Shown here one piece after another: positions 25,717 to 39,590 of a stretch of DNA of 64,000 nt. The DNA is taken from positions 2,728,001-2,792,000 of the forward strand of contig CP137320.1 in the NCBI GenBank assembly GCA_033182465.1, in the 5' to 3' direction. The notes below the pieces were generated by a model. That model was given only the letters and a program-made list of their open reading frames with translations. It made no database searches and had not been told where the DNA came from. The stretch comes from Sanghuangporus weigelae (taxonomy: Eukaryota; Basidiomycota; Agaricomycetes; Hymenochaetales; Hymenochaetaceae). Both the position numbers and the translations under genes were made by a program. Position 1 is the first letter of the stretch. Each line of letters starts with the position of its first letter.

Positions 25717-27174
25717 GCCTAGTAAGAATTGCGAAAGGACGGCCGAAGTAACGACCTGGAGTGAAATGAGAATGGCCTGTCTGTCTTTACCATATACCGA
25801 GTCAATGTAGCAAAGTAATCATGTACAAGTACAAAGTCTTGCTGATAAAGTGCAATGTCCCAGATGAGTTGGTAGCACTACTCAGAAATGACCGGGGTGT
25901 AATGCGCATGAGAGTGTTGAGTCATGATGAAGGATGCGCTTTGTTGTGGTGTCCACGATTTCATATTGAAGATCGGCGCTTGGCTATACAGGCAAGGATC
26001 GACGCTACTGGAACTTTCCCTTTGCAATCAAATTTTTGAGATGCTTGACGAACATGCATATAATATATTCCATTTCTACCTACCCATTTCTGCGATCTTC
26101 TCCAACATCGTGATTGTCGTTTAATAAGGAGAATCCAACGGTATATGGAAACGCGAAACGAAACCAAGTGTTCAAATGCTCTCCTTCGCTATCAGTATAA
26201 CCATCCGGATAACTGTGGCGGACGTATCGATTCTAAGTCCATCTTGGACCTCATCTGTTCCTTGCATATAATGCACATATATGGCTCGGGAAGCAAAATG
26301 CTCATTCCTACCCAGAAACTTCCTCATTGATGTTTGGGGAATATCAGAGAATCCGATAAATGCTGCAACTTGCAATATCTCATTCTGCGCAAAGTTGGGA
26401 ATCTGTTCTGCAGTAAGTACGGCAGCCCGCAAGAAAAGGAAATTCGACATTATGTGGGCGAGCACGAGCAATGTCAGAGTAAGTAATCTTTCAAGATATC
26501 ATCGTATAATTGAAAGGTTCCTGATCCAAAGTCGATGGCACGTAAATCAGCCCATTCGGCGTTCTGAAGCGTCTTGGGAGAGGCTCTTTACCTGTCCATG
26601 TGCGTATGTATACACATACCTTTTTCTTTTTTCAAGCCGAGGGAAACCAGAATTTGCGAAGAGAGATCTTATACCGTAGACCAAGGCAAAACTCCTTACA
26701 GTTGCTTCGGGTCTGGTCTTTTAGAAAATACCCTCTTCTGTCCTACGGTTCATATTGAAGGACTAATGACTGGATGATTCAGGACAAGTACACAGTGAGC
26801 AGGGGGCCCAGGCGCATGCTGACATGAATTTATGTCAAATTTGGAGCCCGAGCACCGATCCTCAGCGTGATATTGTTCAAACAATTCTTCATGAGATTAT
26901 CGTCAAAGGGTTCCGGTATTGTCTTTCACCCTGAATTAGTCTTGATCTCAGAATGATGGTAGCTTTGCTGAAATTTCGATACGCAAATATGAAGCGCAAA
27001 GTCGATCAGTATGCTTTGCACTACGCATTTCACAAGAGTGCTCGTCTTGCCAACATATCTAAACCCCTTGGATCAGGAAGCAAAGTGCGTCGGGGATAAA
27101 AAGGCGTCATTTTTTACATGTATGTTCCTCCAACACCATCTTATAACTTCAATCGCTGTCACTGTTTCATCAGT
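25717..27174. other. Region without a supported complete gene
   Basis: About 1.4 kb with fragmentary coding-like stretches but no joinable gene. On the minus strand, 26172-26471 encodes a hydrophobic stretch (VLAHIMSNFLFLRAAVLTAE; ILQVAAFIGFSDIPQTSMRK) that could be one exon of a membrane protein or a relic. On the plus strand, a 48-codon frame at 26953-27099 (start MMVALLKFRYANMKRKVDQY) and the frame just before it could belong to the upstream part of the 27.2 kb gene. None is certain. Confidence 0.35.
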
Positions 27175-27529
27175 CAAGGAAATAACTCATGCCAGAAAAG
27201 AAGGATACAACTAGCAACCCAGGACGGTGAGCCCACTCCTCTTCGTCTCTCAACGACCAAATTGACATAATGAGCACTGGCCACGATGACTTGTCTGTCT
27301 AAAAAGTTCATCGTCCAATAGTTCAGTTAGATATCCGGATAGTTACAGGCCCAAGGACCACTCAGCGCAGTATCCGGATAGTTACAGGCCCAAGGACCGC
27401 TCAGGGCTGTATCCAGACTCCTACGTGGACCCGAAGTACGCAGATATGTATCCGGACAACTATCGCCCTGCAAAGGATCCCGGCGCGTCTAGTTCCGCGG
27501 CAGACGAGAAGAAGGATGGAAAGAAGTAG
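27175..27529 (+). CDS. Repeat-family member 1, short (3' exons)
   Basis: Two exons can be joined: one after the CAG near 27172 up to 27226 (NNSCQKRRIQLATQD), and 27327-27529. The second encodes four 13-residue repeats, YPDSYRPKDHSAQ, YPDSYRPKDRSGL, YPDSYVDPKYADM and YPDNYRPAKDPGA, then a charged Ser/Lys tail ending KKDGKK. The DNA period is exactly 39 bases (27332, 27371, 27410, 27449). No function is recognised. The exon layout (short Cys/Arg-rich exon followed by a YxP-repeat exon) resembles the neighbouring gene at 28.3 kb, but the conserved C-terminal domain of that gene is absent. The 5' end is not resolved. Confidence 0.5.
27332..27475 (+). repeat. 39-base in-frame tandem repeat, four units
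   Basis: The first two units, starting at 27332 and 27371, are nearly identical (TATCCGGATAGTTACAGGCC core). The third (27410) and fourth (27449) are diverged and the fourth is incomplete. The repeats keep the reading frame and encode 13-residue Tyr-Pro-Asp-containing units. Confidence 0.85.
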
Positions 27530-28265
27530 CTTTGAGTCGCCAAGCTAGGGAAATTTACATGTAATGAGACATCGGATAGACACGCAGATGTAATTAAAAA
27601 GTTCCATGCCTTGCATGCCAGACGACATGCGCATAATTTAAAAGAAACTGGCAGCTCACGGTAATGTAGAACGTGTCTGAGATACATCATATTCGATGCG
27701 TCTATGTGGAAGACTTCTGACTTGATATTCATTACCAGTGTGATATTCCGAGGTCTGATATCAATGATTGTTACTTACATTGTTTAGTAGAATTGAGAGT
27801 ATGTGAGGCAGCGCCTCCCGATCCAGAAAGACAGGACCGAGGAAAGTCAATTGATGCAGTGCATCTTGCTTTCGCTGGGGTGCGCCACACGAGGCAGTGC
27901 AAAGATTCTGGAGCAATCATCGCATTTCTTCGTCCCATACACCACCATGTTCATCCGCGCAATTTATGCAAAAGGCCTGTTAGACTAATACACAATGAGA
28001 TGAGCAGCAAATAATAAGTTGCCATTGCATTCATCGTGAACCGCATACACAGTGATGCATACATACATTAGTCAATGCCTCGAAATTTGCTGCAATGTTG
28101 CACAACCAAGCACTGGGTTAGACTTCTCGCAAATTTGAATGAGCTGAGCTGAACGGTGAGAAAAGCAATGCTTCCAATTGCAGTTCGGAGCAAAGCAGGC
28201 GTCTTCAGTATGCAAAACAATGGAGCATAAAATGGGCTTACATTCGTTGAATTATCATTCTCTAG

Positions 28266-29478
28266 GTTCAACAACGACAAGCGCAACTACCGCTTCTGCT
28301 ACAAGCATCCTATTCGGAAAACTCCGTGTCCGATGCAAGAGGATTCCCGGGAACACCACCATAGCCAGAGAAGGTTGATCGACAGATATGTTCCTTCCGA
28401 TAGATCGGGCAGTCGTGAATCGACGAGAAATGGAACAGACAGTTACGTTCCTATTAGACGGGATAGTTCTTCAAGGGATACTTATCCCACTCCAAGAGAT
28501 GGGGATCCCCATGTTCAGCACACGCCAGGGAAAATAGACAGATATGTTCCTTCAGGCCGCTCGGGCAGTCATGCATCGACGGGACGTGGAGCAGACAGTT
28601 ACGTTCCTACTAGACGGGATAGTTATTCAAGGGATGCTTATCCCACTCCAAGAGGAAGTGTAGATCCCCATATTCCACACAGGACAGAGAATCCAGCTAG
28701 CTTTGCCCCTCGTCCATCGACGCCAAGAAATATGGACAGTGGTACTCCAGTAGGAAGCACGGAAAATAAGGCTCCTTCGGGACTTCTAGACAGCTACAGA
28801 CCCGAGAATTACGAGCTGAGGAAGAAGAGACTTGCCCACAAGGATATCAAGCTAGGAATGTGCGTCTGGGCAGAGAACCGCGAGCTCGAGATTCTTTCTC
28901 AGTATTATGGAAGGGCCCTGCTGAGCAAGAGCGGGCAAGCACATGGCAGGAAGCACATGGAGCTTGTCGTGTCGAAATCTAGAGACAATGATCCAAAGCC
29001 ACATGTCAGGACTGTCATGTTGACCACCTTTGGCGGCGCAAGAAGCCTCAAGCAAAGAGTTTTCGAGGATAAATGGGAGGAATGTGTTCCCAGAGAACCT
29101 GCGATGAAAGAATGCGATGCACAGTATGGTCCGGTCAGGTTCGAACGCGGTCTTCGAGACGACGGCATCCTACCCGGTTGGATTGTCATCCATGCACGGA
29201 ACTTTGTCCACGCCAATGCCAAAGGCGAGGTACGCGTCGAGCTCATTAGCCTACTCGTAAACGATGCACTCTTCTAATTATGATGAATACAGTACGAATG
29301 CCTCGAGACTGAAATGAGTAGCAGTCATGTGAACGAACTGAACAGGAGGGCCAAGGCGCATGAGAACGAGTTCGCTATAGCAGCTCGCGAACTCAGAGCC
29401 CAAGGTCTCAGGCTGGCGGAACCGTCACAGCCCGGTCAGAATGAAAGTAAGAGAAGAAGACCTGGAGACCAATGGTGA
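28266..29478 (+). CDS. Repeat-family member 2, longest copy (5' end unresolved)
   Basis: An unrecognised protein, annotated from an exon that begins after TCTAG at 28265. The first exon has a Cys/His-rich patch (NNDKRNYRFCYKHPIRKTPC), then two 52-residue tandem repeats starting IDRYVPSDRSGSRES and IDRYVPSGRSGSHAS, each containing DSYVP, RRDS and YPTPR. A linker (LLDSYRPENYELRKKRLAHK) leads into a conserved, globular-looking region: IKLGMCVWAENRELEIL, HMELVVSKSRDNDPKPHVRT and VMLTTFGGARSLKQRVFEDK. Exon 2 begins at 29293 (YECLETEMSSSHVNELN) and reads to a stop at 29478; a further intron near 29449 is an alternative. No signal peptide or known domain is visible in the part seen. Paralogues lie at 27.2 and 59.4 kb. 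Confidence 0.65.
28378..28689 (+). repeat. 156-base in-frame tandem repeat, two units
   Basis: Units start at 28378 and 28534. Each begins with ATAGACAGATATGTTCCTTC or a close variant and encodes 52 residues of the repeat family member 2. The period of 156 bases is 4 x 39, the period of the repeat in the adjacent member 1. Confidence 0.82.
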
Positions 29479-30446
29479 TGAGAGCCATTGCCAGTGGGAA
29501 GTCCAGTACAAGTGACGTAGAGTCTGAAATCCGTGATGTAATTGAATAAACGAATATAAAAATACTGACGGTCGTCGTTCGCCATCCTTTCATCGGAGGC
29601 GAAATCGTGACGGGAGCCGTTGGCACAAACAATTCTCAAGGGCTATCGCAGTATTGTGGTCGAAGGTCGAAGAGTCAAAATACACGCACGCCCGAAGAAG
29701 GAAGGTTACTTATGCAACACAACAACGACACCTAGAGCGATCTAAGTACAATGTTCATTCACCTATTAATACTTAGAGTACAATCACTGTATGTACCTGT
29801 ATTACACTCTCTTCTCTTTACATGGATGGGCATGAAACATAACAAACGCAACACTGAACATGTAACAAAAACAAAAACAAACAAAGAAACAACTGTGATG
29901 ATGGCACACGCGATGAGGGTTAGCAGATTGAGGGAAATAGCGGGCCGTCGAGACGCGCACGACTAAACGAGCGAAGGAAGACAGGAGAGCATCGACAACG
30001 ACGAACGAAGTGACGTGATGGTATATGCATAAAGCAGAGCTAGAGGAAAAAGGAATAAGGGAGAGAAGGCGTCCGGGAAGGTAAGATAGGAATAGACGCG
30101 CAAGCGACGAATATGAAAACAGGAGAGATATGCTGAGATGCAACAAGATACATGTACGAAACTGGACGACGTTGGGAAGCGTTACTGATGAACGGCGGAT
30201 GCGTAGCGAGCAAGAAGATTTTTGCTAATTTGCTGAAGCGAAGCGAGGGGAAAATTGCGATATCTGTTGCTTGTCTCGTTATTTGCCAGATAAGAAAGAA
30301 GGGAAGAAAAAAGTCGATAGCAGATGTGGAGCGTCCCACACCGATCCAATCCAACACCTTCCTCCACGATCCGAATCCAGCCCAATACAAATCTCCAAGC
30401 ACGCGTAATCGGAGTTATCACTCTTGCACTCATATCTACACGCACT
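29479..30446. other. Convergent intergenic region
   Basis: Nearly 1 kb between the end of repeat-family member 2 and the end of SRPK. The plus strand is A-rich around 29860-29900 and purine-rich to 30100, as expected for the 3' UTR of the minus-strand SRPK. No gene is supported. Confidence 0.45.
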
Positions 30447-32953
<2,507 letters not shown>

Positions 32954-34378
32954 GGCTGATGTATAGTATTCTTGATAATGAAAATGATGTTCCTACCTAC
33001 AGTGTAAGTAAGTAACATATTGTTATTGGCAGAGATAAGCACACCCACAGATAAGACTACCCCGCGTTCCTTTCTAGCTCTTTTCCTTTTCCCTCGATGT
33101 TCGCAAACTTGCGACAATGCTGGCTTTGTGAACTGAACAAGCAAGTCAATACTGTACCGTCTGTGACCAGCAGCTGGTGAGCTGGAAGCTCGGGAAGGAC
33201 GGGCCAGGTCAAGACCAAACAGACCTGGAATCGGTTATTATAGTCGGCGCGTGTTCTCGTTGCTGTGCCTCTGCCTCAAGGCTCCTCTTCCTGATTTCTC
33301 CCACAAATCAAGCTCCGGTCTGCGCAAATGCAAGGCTCAAGGTACTTGTTGACGATGAAGATGGCCACGGAGCTGGGTTCTTTCTCGAACACGTGCCATA
33401 ACGCGACGCAGCGTCGACCACACGACAGGCGCCATTCGTGCGCAATCTCTCTTATTCAATTTCATATCAAGCCTTTCTTACTAGTTCTCTGGCTCTCGCA
33501 GTTGATGAACAATCCCTCCTGTCTCTCTGCCTGAGATGGCCCTTCGGCACACACCAGCATCAACATGCGCTATGTAATCGAGCCACAACAATTGGCTAAT
33601 GCCTCCGCTGGCTTCGGATCTCGTACCTTTCGAGTCATGGGTCCGAACCTTCATAGCAAATCGAATCGATGGAAGCAAATTCCTCAAAAAATGCACAGCT
33701 GAACTTGGACTTTTCTCGCTCTTCCAGCGACGTGGGTGAATCGGTGCTAGCCAAGACAACGTACCTCACTGTGGTTCGTATTCTCCCGCATTCTCCAAAA
33801 ATATCACGGAATCCCCTCTGGAAGGTCTTTCTTCTGTATTACTTGGCTGCCTTCTCGAGTCATCTGAAGATCTCATGGAAAACGTTATCCGTGGCTGACG
33901 TGAAGCACTGATTCTATCTACGATCGTTTGGTATACATATTCAAATTACGCGAATAGTTTTAAACTTTAAATTAAAGAGTGTTGGGATCATGTAATGTCC
34001 GAGCGCGAATGGAAGTTCAAAGTAACAATGCAATGAAAAAGTGAGTGAAAGGTGGGGAAAAAGAGAGGGGGGGCGTTATTAGTGAGCGACTATATCAGAG
34101 TCGGATGGATGATACAACTACAAAGTCGAAATGTGCCAACGCACAGGATACATAATAATAGTAAAATATTAGTTTGAAAGAATGGAGTTGAGTCGGGAGC
34201 CGACATGATAATTTAGAGTGATTGGATGAAGGGCGAAATTGAGAAGCACGATGATGACATAGAAATAGTGAGGTTCTAGGGACGTCTAAGAATAGGTAGG
34301 TCGACGGAAGAGTCGCGGCCAAAGACAATTAACAGGCAACCTCTGATCGACGACAACTGCCTTGTTGCCGACCAACCA
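32954..34378. other. Intergenic, no supported gene
   Basis: 1.4 kb upstream of SRPK and downstream of the next minus-strand gene. Short frames exist on both strands but none has family resemblance or consistent splicing. It contains a G-rich run near 34064-34074. Confidence 0.45.
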
Positions 34379-37300
34379 TCACCGCAACTCCCGCAACCTC
34401 GCCATAACCTCCGACACATCCGCAAGTTTCTCGCCAACCCTCACACGGGGGACCATCCTCTCCCTCTCTCTTTCCTCCGCATCAGACGTCGTGATAGCAA
34501 TTCCGATCCCTTCCGTATTTTGCGACTCATCAGTACTAGACGTGTTTCCATGTCCGTGTAAGAACGAGGTGCGGCTACCAATGTTGTTTCCACCAAAGTT
34601 GGCGCCGAAATCCCCACAACTGGCTCTTGAGAATATCGAGCGTCGTTCGCCGAACGTGAGTGCCCTTCCGCCAGGTCTACGTGTAGGCGTAGAGCCCTTC
34701 CGACCTAAAGTTGCACTTCCACTTTCCAGGCTCCCGTTCAAGTTCAAGCTGGAGTTTTTCACGCTCGCTGTTCGACGCGATTGCCTGCCGAGACTGAACA
34801 TGCCAGTTCCTAGTCCGAAAGTAAGCCCGGACCCTACGTTCCTCGAGGTCCTGTTGTTATCGCTGGTAGATGTTATAGCATCGGGGCCATCCTGTCGACG
34901 CCGCATGCTTGCGTTCCGTGATGGTGCCAATCCCGAGCTGAAGCTGAGACCACCATAACACCCCACTGCGCTCCCATCGACATCCTTCGCCGTAGATGTC
35001 GTCTTCAGCGTATTCGACACAATAGATGATGTCGTTAACGAGGCGCCAATTACCGAATTATTCTGTGCATCCAGCTTCAGTTCCGAGGATTCCGTAGTAG
35101 TGTTCTCCGATTCCGACAGCGACAAATCCGAGGACGACTCTGAAGCTGACGAAGAAAAAAACACTCTCCCGCTCCCAGGATCATCCACCTCTCTTTGCAC
35201 AGTCACACTCACTCTCGTCCCAGCGGCCATCCTCTTCGCGGCCAGTTTCTTCTCTCTCTCTTTTACTCTTTCCTTCTCCTTCTCGAACGACTCCATGCGC
35301 GCGAAACGAATGCTGTCGAAGGAACCTTTCGAGAGACGAACATTGATATCGTCGTCGACACCGACGAGGACAGGGTAGAGATCACCGTACCCGACGCCGA
35401 AGAATTTCGCGAGTTTCGCCGCGCGAAGTCGACGTTCACGGAACACGGCACCCGGGTCTTGGTCTTGTGCTCCTTGCGCTGAGCCGGGCTCAGATCCAGG
35501 AGTTGGCGGTGACACAGAAGACTCTGACGAACTATGTGGAGAATGCTTTATTGTATCAGATTGAGGTCGAGATGCTTTCGGAGTAGTCGTTGATTGCTCG
35601 GGAGACTCGTTTTGCATATTTTGGTGATTCGATAGAGGCGAAGGCGGTCCGAAGTATTGTGAAAAAGGTGGCGGAGTGTTTGGAAGTGCAGACAATGAGG
35701 CGCGTCGACGCGGCGACAAATTTGTCTGTACTTTCAACGAATTCCTTGAAGTTGGTGTACGAGTGGGAGTCGAAGTCGCTTCTCCATCCAATATCCTCGG
35801 TCTCGGTGTCATAGGCGATAAGGGCGAATCGAATGTTGCAGGCTGCGCATCCATAAAGGACGAAGCAGAGGTTATAATCGAGCTTATTGAATGTCGTTTC
35901 TAACAGATGAGGAGGTTAACCATTGCAAGGCAAGGAGATGACAGATACTCACATATCGCGTCCCTCCCATTACCGAACGACCAATTGCGGAAGGAGAATC
36001 GCATTTTGATTTGACAGGCAGCAGTGTGTTAGGCGGTGCCTCGCCAAACACACTCAGCATCTTCTGAGCGCGACGTACGTTGAGCGCCCTCTGCGCGTCG
36101 CTCAACGATGTCCGAGGATCCGATTCCTTTTGCTTCTTCTCGCCTGCTACCTCCACCTCCGGCCCCTGATCCGTATTTTTGTTTTTTCCCGAATCGTGAA
36201 CAGTCTGGGCAGGAGGTGCAGATGCAGGATGAATCGACGCGTTGTCCGATGACGGGTTATCAGAAAAACGTCCGGCGGAAGGAGAGGTGTCTGCTTGTTT
36301 ACGTATACGCGAGCGGAGGGAGTGGCTCCGTGACAATGTACGAGCTGGTTTATACTTGGAAGGTGCAGAACTAATCGAGTTCATCTCTGCGGAAGAACTC
36401 GTCGATGCTGAAGGCGTAGAACTAGATCCACTCGGACTACCGTCTAAATCAAGTTGAAGGCTCTTGCGCTTTCGTCTCCGCAGGCTCGTTGAACGCATTG
36501 GCGGCCGGATTATCTTATTCTCAGGAGTGGACGAACTTGTCTTCGACTTATCCGCTAGAGGACTAACCGGAGATGCTTTTTCGTACGATATCAGTACATA
36601 AGGCTCCGAATCCTGCTGGACCGTCTTTGCTTCAAGCGGAAAGACAAGCTCGGATGGGACATGCTCCCCGAGATGTCGGGAGAGCTTTGCAACCTTTAAC
36701 CGCCGGGCCTCGCGAGGTAACTCTTTTCCTTGCTCATTAATAGCGAAGCGCGCCTCAACAGGTGATATTGGCGATCGTCGAGATGTTGAAGGGCTGAACA
36801 AGTCGCTCGCCATCGTGGTCGTTGTTGTAGTCGACACGAATGACTGCGCGTCTGCATCCCGCGTAACAGCATCGTAACTTCCCAGTCTCGAACGTTTGCT
36901 TGTACCAGCAACGACTGTACAGTCAACTTTCAGAACAGGAGGCACTCGGCTCAGCGTCGGCACGAAGGGAGATTGATCCACTGACAAGTTAGTGTACTGT
37001 TGCGGTGTGACAAATGCGCTTGCAAGGCCGTCGTACATGCTCAACCCCGCGTCAGCTTTCGGACACCGTCGTTTCTGCATATTCGGACTGCTCATCCCCT
37101 TCCTACTCGCCGAAGGAGCGGAGGAAGAGGAGGGAAGAACTCCGAGTTCCGAAGGATCAGCGACACTCTCACGCGTATCGGAAGAATCGACGTTCGTATG
37201 CAAAACGGGTGTCTCGCCAAGGATATAGCCTACTTTACGGGCAGAACGCAAAAGTTGTCTACGTGCGCGGGGCGAAAGCGAGCTTGTTGACGTGAAAGAA

Positions 37301-37674
37301 GCATCCATCGTCGTAGTGTAAGCGGATTCTGGACTTCCAATGCGCGCTGGAGACCTTTCAGGTCGGGAGAGAGGAGTTGAGGTGATAGTAGGGCCAACAG
37401 TAGACTGGCAACTACTTGTGCTTGATTTCGCAGAGGCCGTACGTTGATTGCCTAAGTGAAGAAGTGCCAGCATTTCTTCCTCTGCCGGATCCTGCGATGA
37501 AGATTGCTTATGACACTCGTTAAATCGTGGAAGCTGCGATAGGGATCGTGATGCGAAGGCAGGACGAGCGTACATCCCGCGCGGGTTTAAAATGCCCTGA
37601 GGCTCCAGACTAGTCATGACTGCAACGACAGAAGTTGATGAGGTTGCCTGATTGAGTGCGGTATCATGATTCAT
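34379..37674 (-). CDS. Large Ser-rich protein with four copies of a basic motif
   Basis: Two long exons, 37674-35953 and 35899-34379, join in frame (GTGAGT donor, TTAG acceptor) to give about 1,080 residues. I recognise no named domain. A motif of the form RR-x-x-x-A-x-K-x-x-x-x-x-G occurs four times: RARRQLLRSARKVGYILGE (about 136), REARRLKVAKLSRHLGEHVP (about 321), VRRAQKMLSVFGEAPPNTLL (about 533) and RERRLRAAKLAKFFGVGYGD (about 728). Copies 2-4 are each followed by a short hydrophobic strand (LVFPLE, LLPVKS, LYPVLVG). Between them the chain is Ser/Thr/Pro-rich, with a basic RSTSLRRRKRKSLQLDL stretch. The C-terminus is charged and coiled (EKLADVSEVMARLRELR). This may be a scaffold with repeated short helices; that is inference. 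Confidence 0.75.
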
Positions 37675-39590
37675 ATTTTTCGACGCCCCAGACTTCTGTT
37701 CTACTCACACTGGGAAGCTTATTGAAAGCAAGAAGCGCTACTTGATAATGATTGGATGTTAACTGTCGATGTGTCGACGATCAGGAAGGTTTGTTCGGAT
37801 CGTGGCGGTCGCGCAGTACAAGTAGAGACGAGGAGATAGCTCGAGAAACGAGGGCGCTCGCAGAAGCAATGCGGTGCGCCTGCGGACAAGAGTATATAAG
37901 CTGTGAACCATGTTGAATTTTATGTATGGCCTTCCCCCGCGAAGCGAAGCATGAAGGGGGATTGAGTGTGTCATATCTCCTTGGAGATAGCCGAGTTTCA
38001 TTCGGCTGCCACCCTGTCCGCATTAGGAAATCATTCCAAATGCGGTACCGTGGTTAAAATACTCACTTGTTCGGTTATTGGAAGGACGAGAAAACCACGC
38101 CTATACTACAAGATCGCATCTTCTGGTGTGAGAGCGTCGAAAGGACTTTCGCATAGAAACGACGCGATCGTTCGGCCGCCCAAAGCGCATTCGCATGAGC
38201 TGAACACATCGCGACAGCCGAAGATGCCTTCTAAAGCCATTCCGGTGACAACTCATCACGCTCATCATGATGATCTAAACCGCGTGAGTCCACTCAAAAG
38301 CGCCAACATTAGTGGCCCTGCGAGTCAGGGCGAACCGTCTTAACAGCCTCTGCGCTTCGAAATTGATGGACGGAGGGCATTTGAAAGGCAAGGCTTTGTT
38401 CGACATCGCTTCGTCCGTCCCGAGTACTACAAAATCGGAAGGAGCCCGGATTAGATGACATACCGAGACTGACCGCAAACGTGTGACCCTAGGCCTGTTT
38501 CAAACTTCCATGTGCAGTTTCACCTTGCTTGGAAACATTCGGGACAGGATGCACTGCTGAGATAAAGTTTCGTTACAGTTTTCTATACTTCCTGTGTAGG
38601 TGCCCAGATAAGTACAAGGAGGTACTTAAATGCAGCCATCCCCCAATTTGAGGCGCGGAATGTGCCGAACTGACTGGGATCAAGTCCGAGAGAACGGGCT
38701 GAAGTAGACATGTGTCCTTTCATCATCGGCGGAGGAAAAGAGGGCGAGAAGATAAGAACGCAAAATATCGGTCTCCAATGCAGAGTTTCTATGATATTTT
38801 CAGTCGTTGCTGCGCTGCCACATATATTCGTAACCATCATCGGATGGATTGGATTCCACAATATAGAGCAAAACTTGCAAGCGAATTGTCGTACAGCGCA
38901 CCTGGTCAAGCGACCGACGGGCAACCTTTCAGTGATGCACTTCGGAATCGGCGAGAAAGCGTTTAGGGCCAGTAAGGACACTAACGAGACGGAGCTCTCG
39001 ATACAGTCGAGCCTGGATGCCTGATGTGCTCCGGTGCTCCAGACGGTTAGAGGTGTGTGACCCTGAGTCTTGGCGAGGGTTGACATTTCACAGCACAGAC
39101 AAGGAATGTGAACGTTCTAACAAGTGATAGATCTTGTCATCTTTCTTGCATGTGAGATACGTTAGAACGCCCCGATTTATCAGTTATTGTGCTTTCATTC
39201 TGCTTACCATGAGCTTAATATAATTTGCCGCAAAATCAGGTTTTCAAGATAAATCTTCACAGCCGCAGCCGAGGAAAATGATGATCAGGGTGGCGGTGCG
39301 TTACTAGTTATGACCAGAGATCCAGGAGCATATTGCGGCTCTGCTAATATGGAAAATAAGCCCTTAGGTCCAGAAAGCCGTTTCGCAGGACGACGCACAA
39401 TTTAGATCTATAGGTAAACTTCTGGACGGAGTTGAAGTTGATGGCGGATTGAAAAGACAAGGCAGAAACAAAAGTCATGTGTCTTGACCACGTGACGCGA
39501 GAAACGCGTCTCGTCGCGTGGGACTTTCTTTCATGACGCGAATACGCTTGTGCACACCTTGATTCTAAGTTACCTTGTCTGCTCTGGGGC
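37675..39590. other. Long intergenic region, no confident gene
   Basis: 1.9 kb between divergent genes. A plus-strand frame at 37966-38343 ends SANISGPASQGEPS, and a minus-strand frame lies at 38583-39086, but neither shows a domain or clean splicing. A minus-strand GTATATAAG-like stretch occurs near 37890-37900. Mostly promoter sequence is expected. Confidence 0.4.

Noticed and set aside
34362-34958. 198-codon plus-strand frame
   Set aside because: Shadow of exon 2 of the four-motif protein.
38224-38343. Small gene ending SANISGPASQGEPS
   Set aside because: Short, without a domain, convincing promoter or splice structure; chance is likely.
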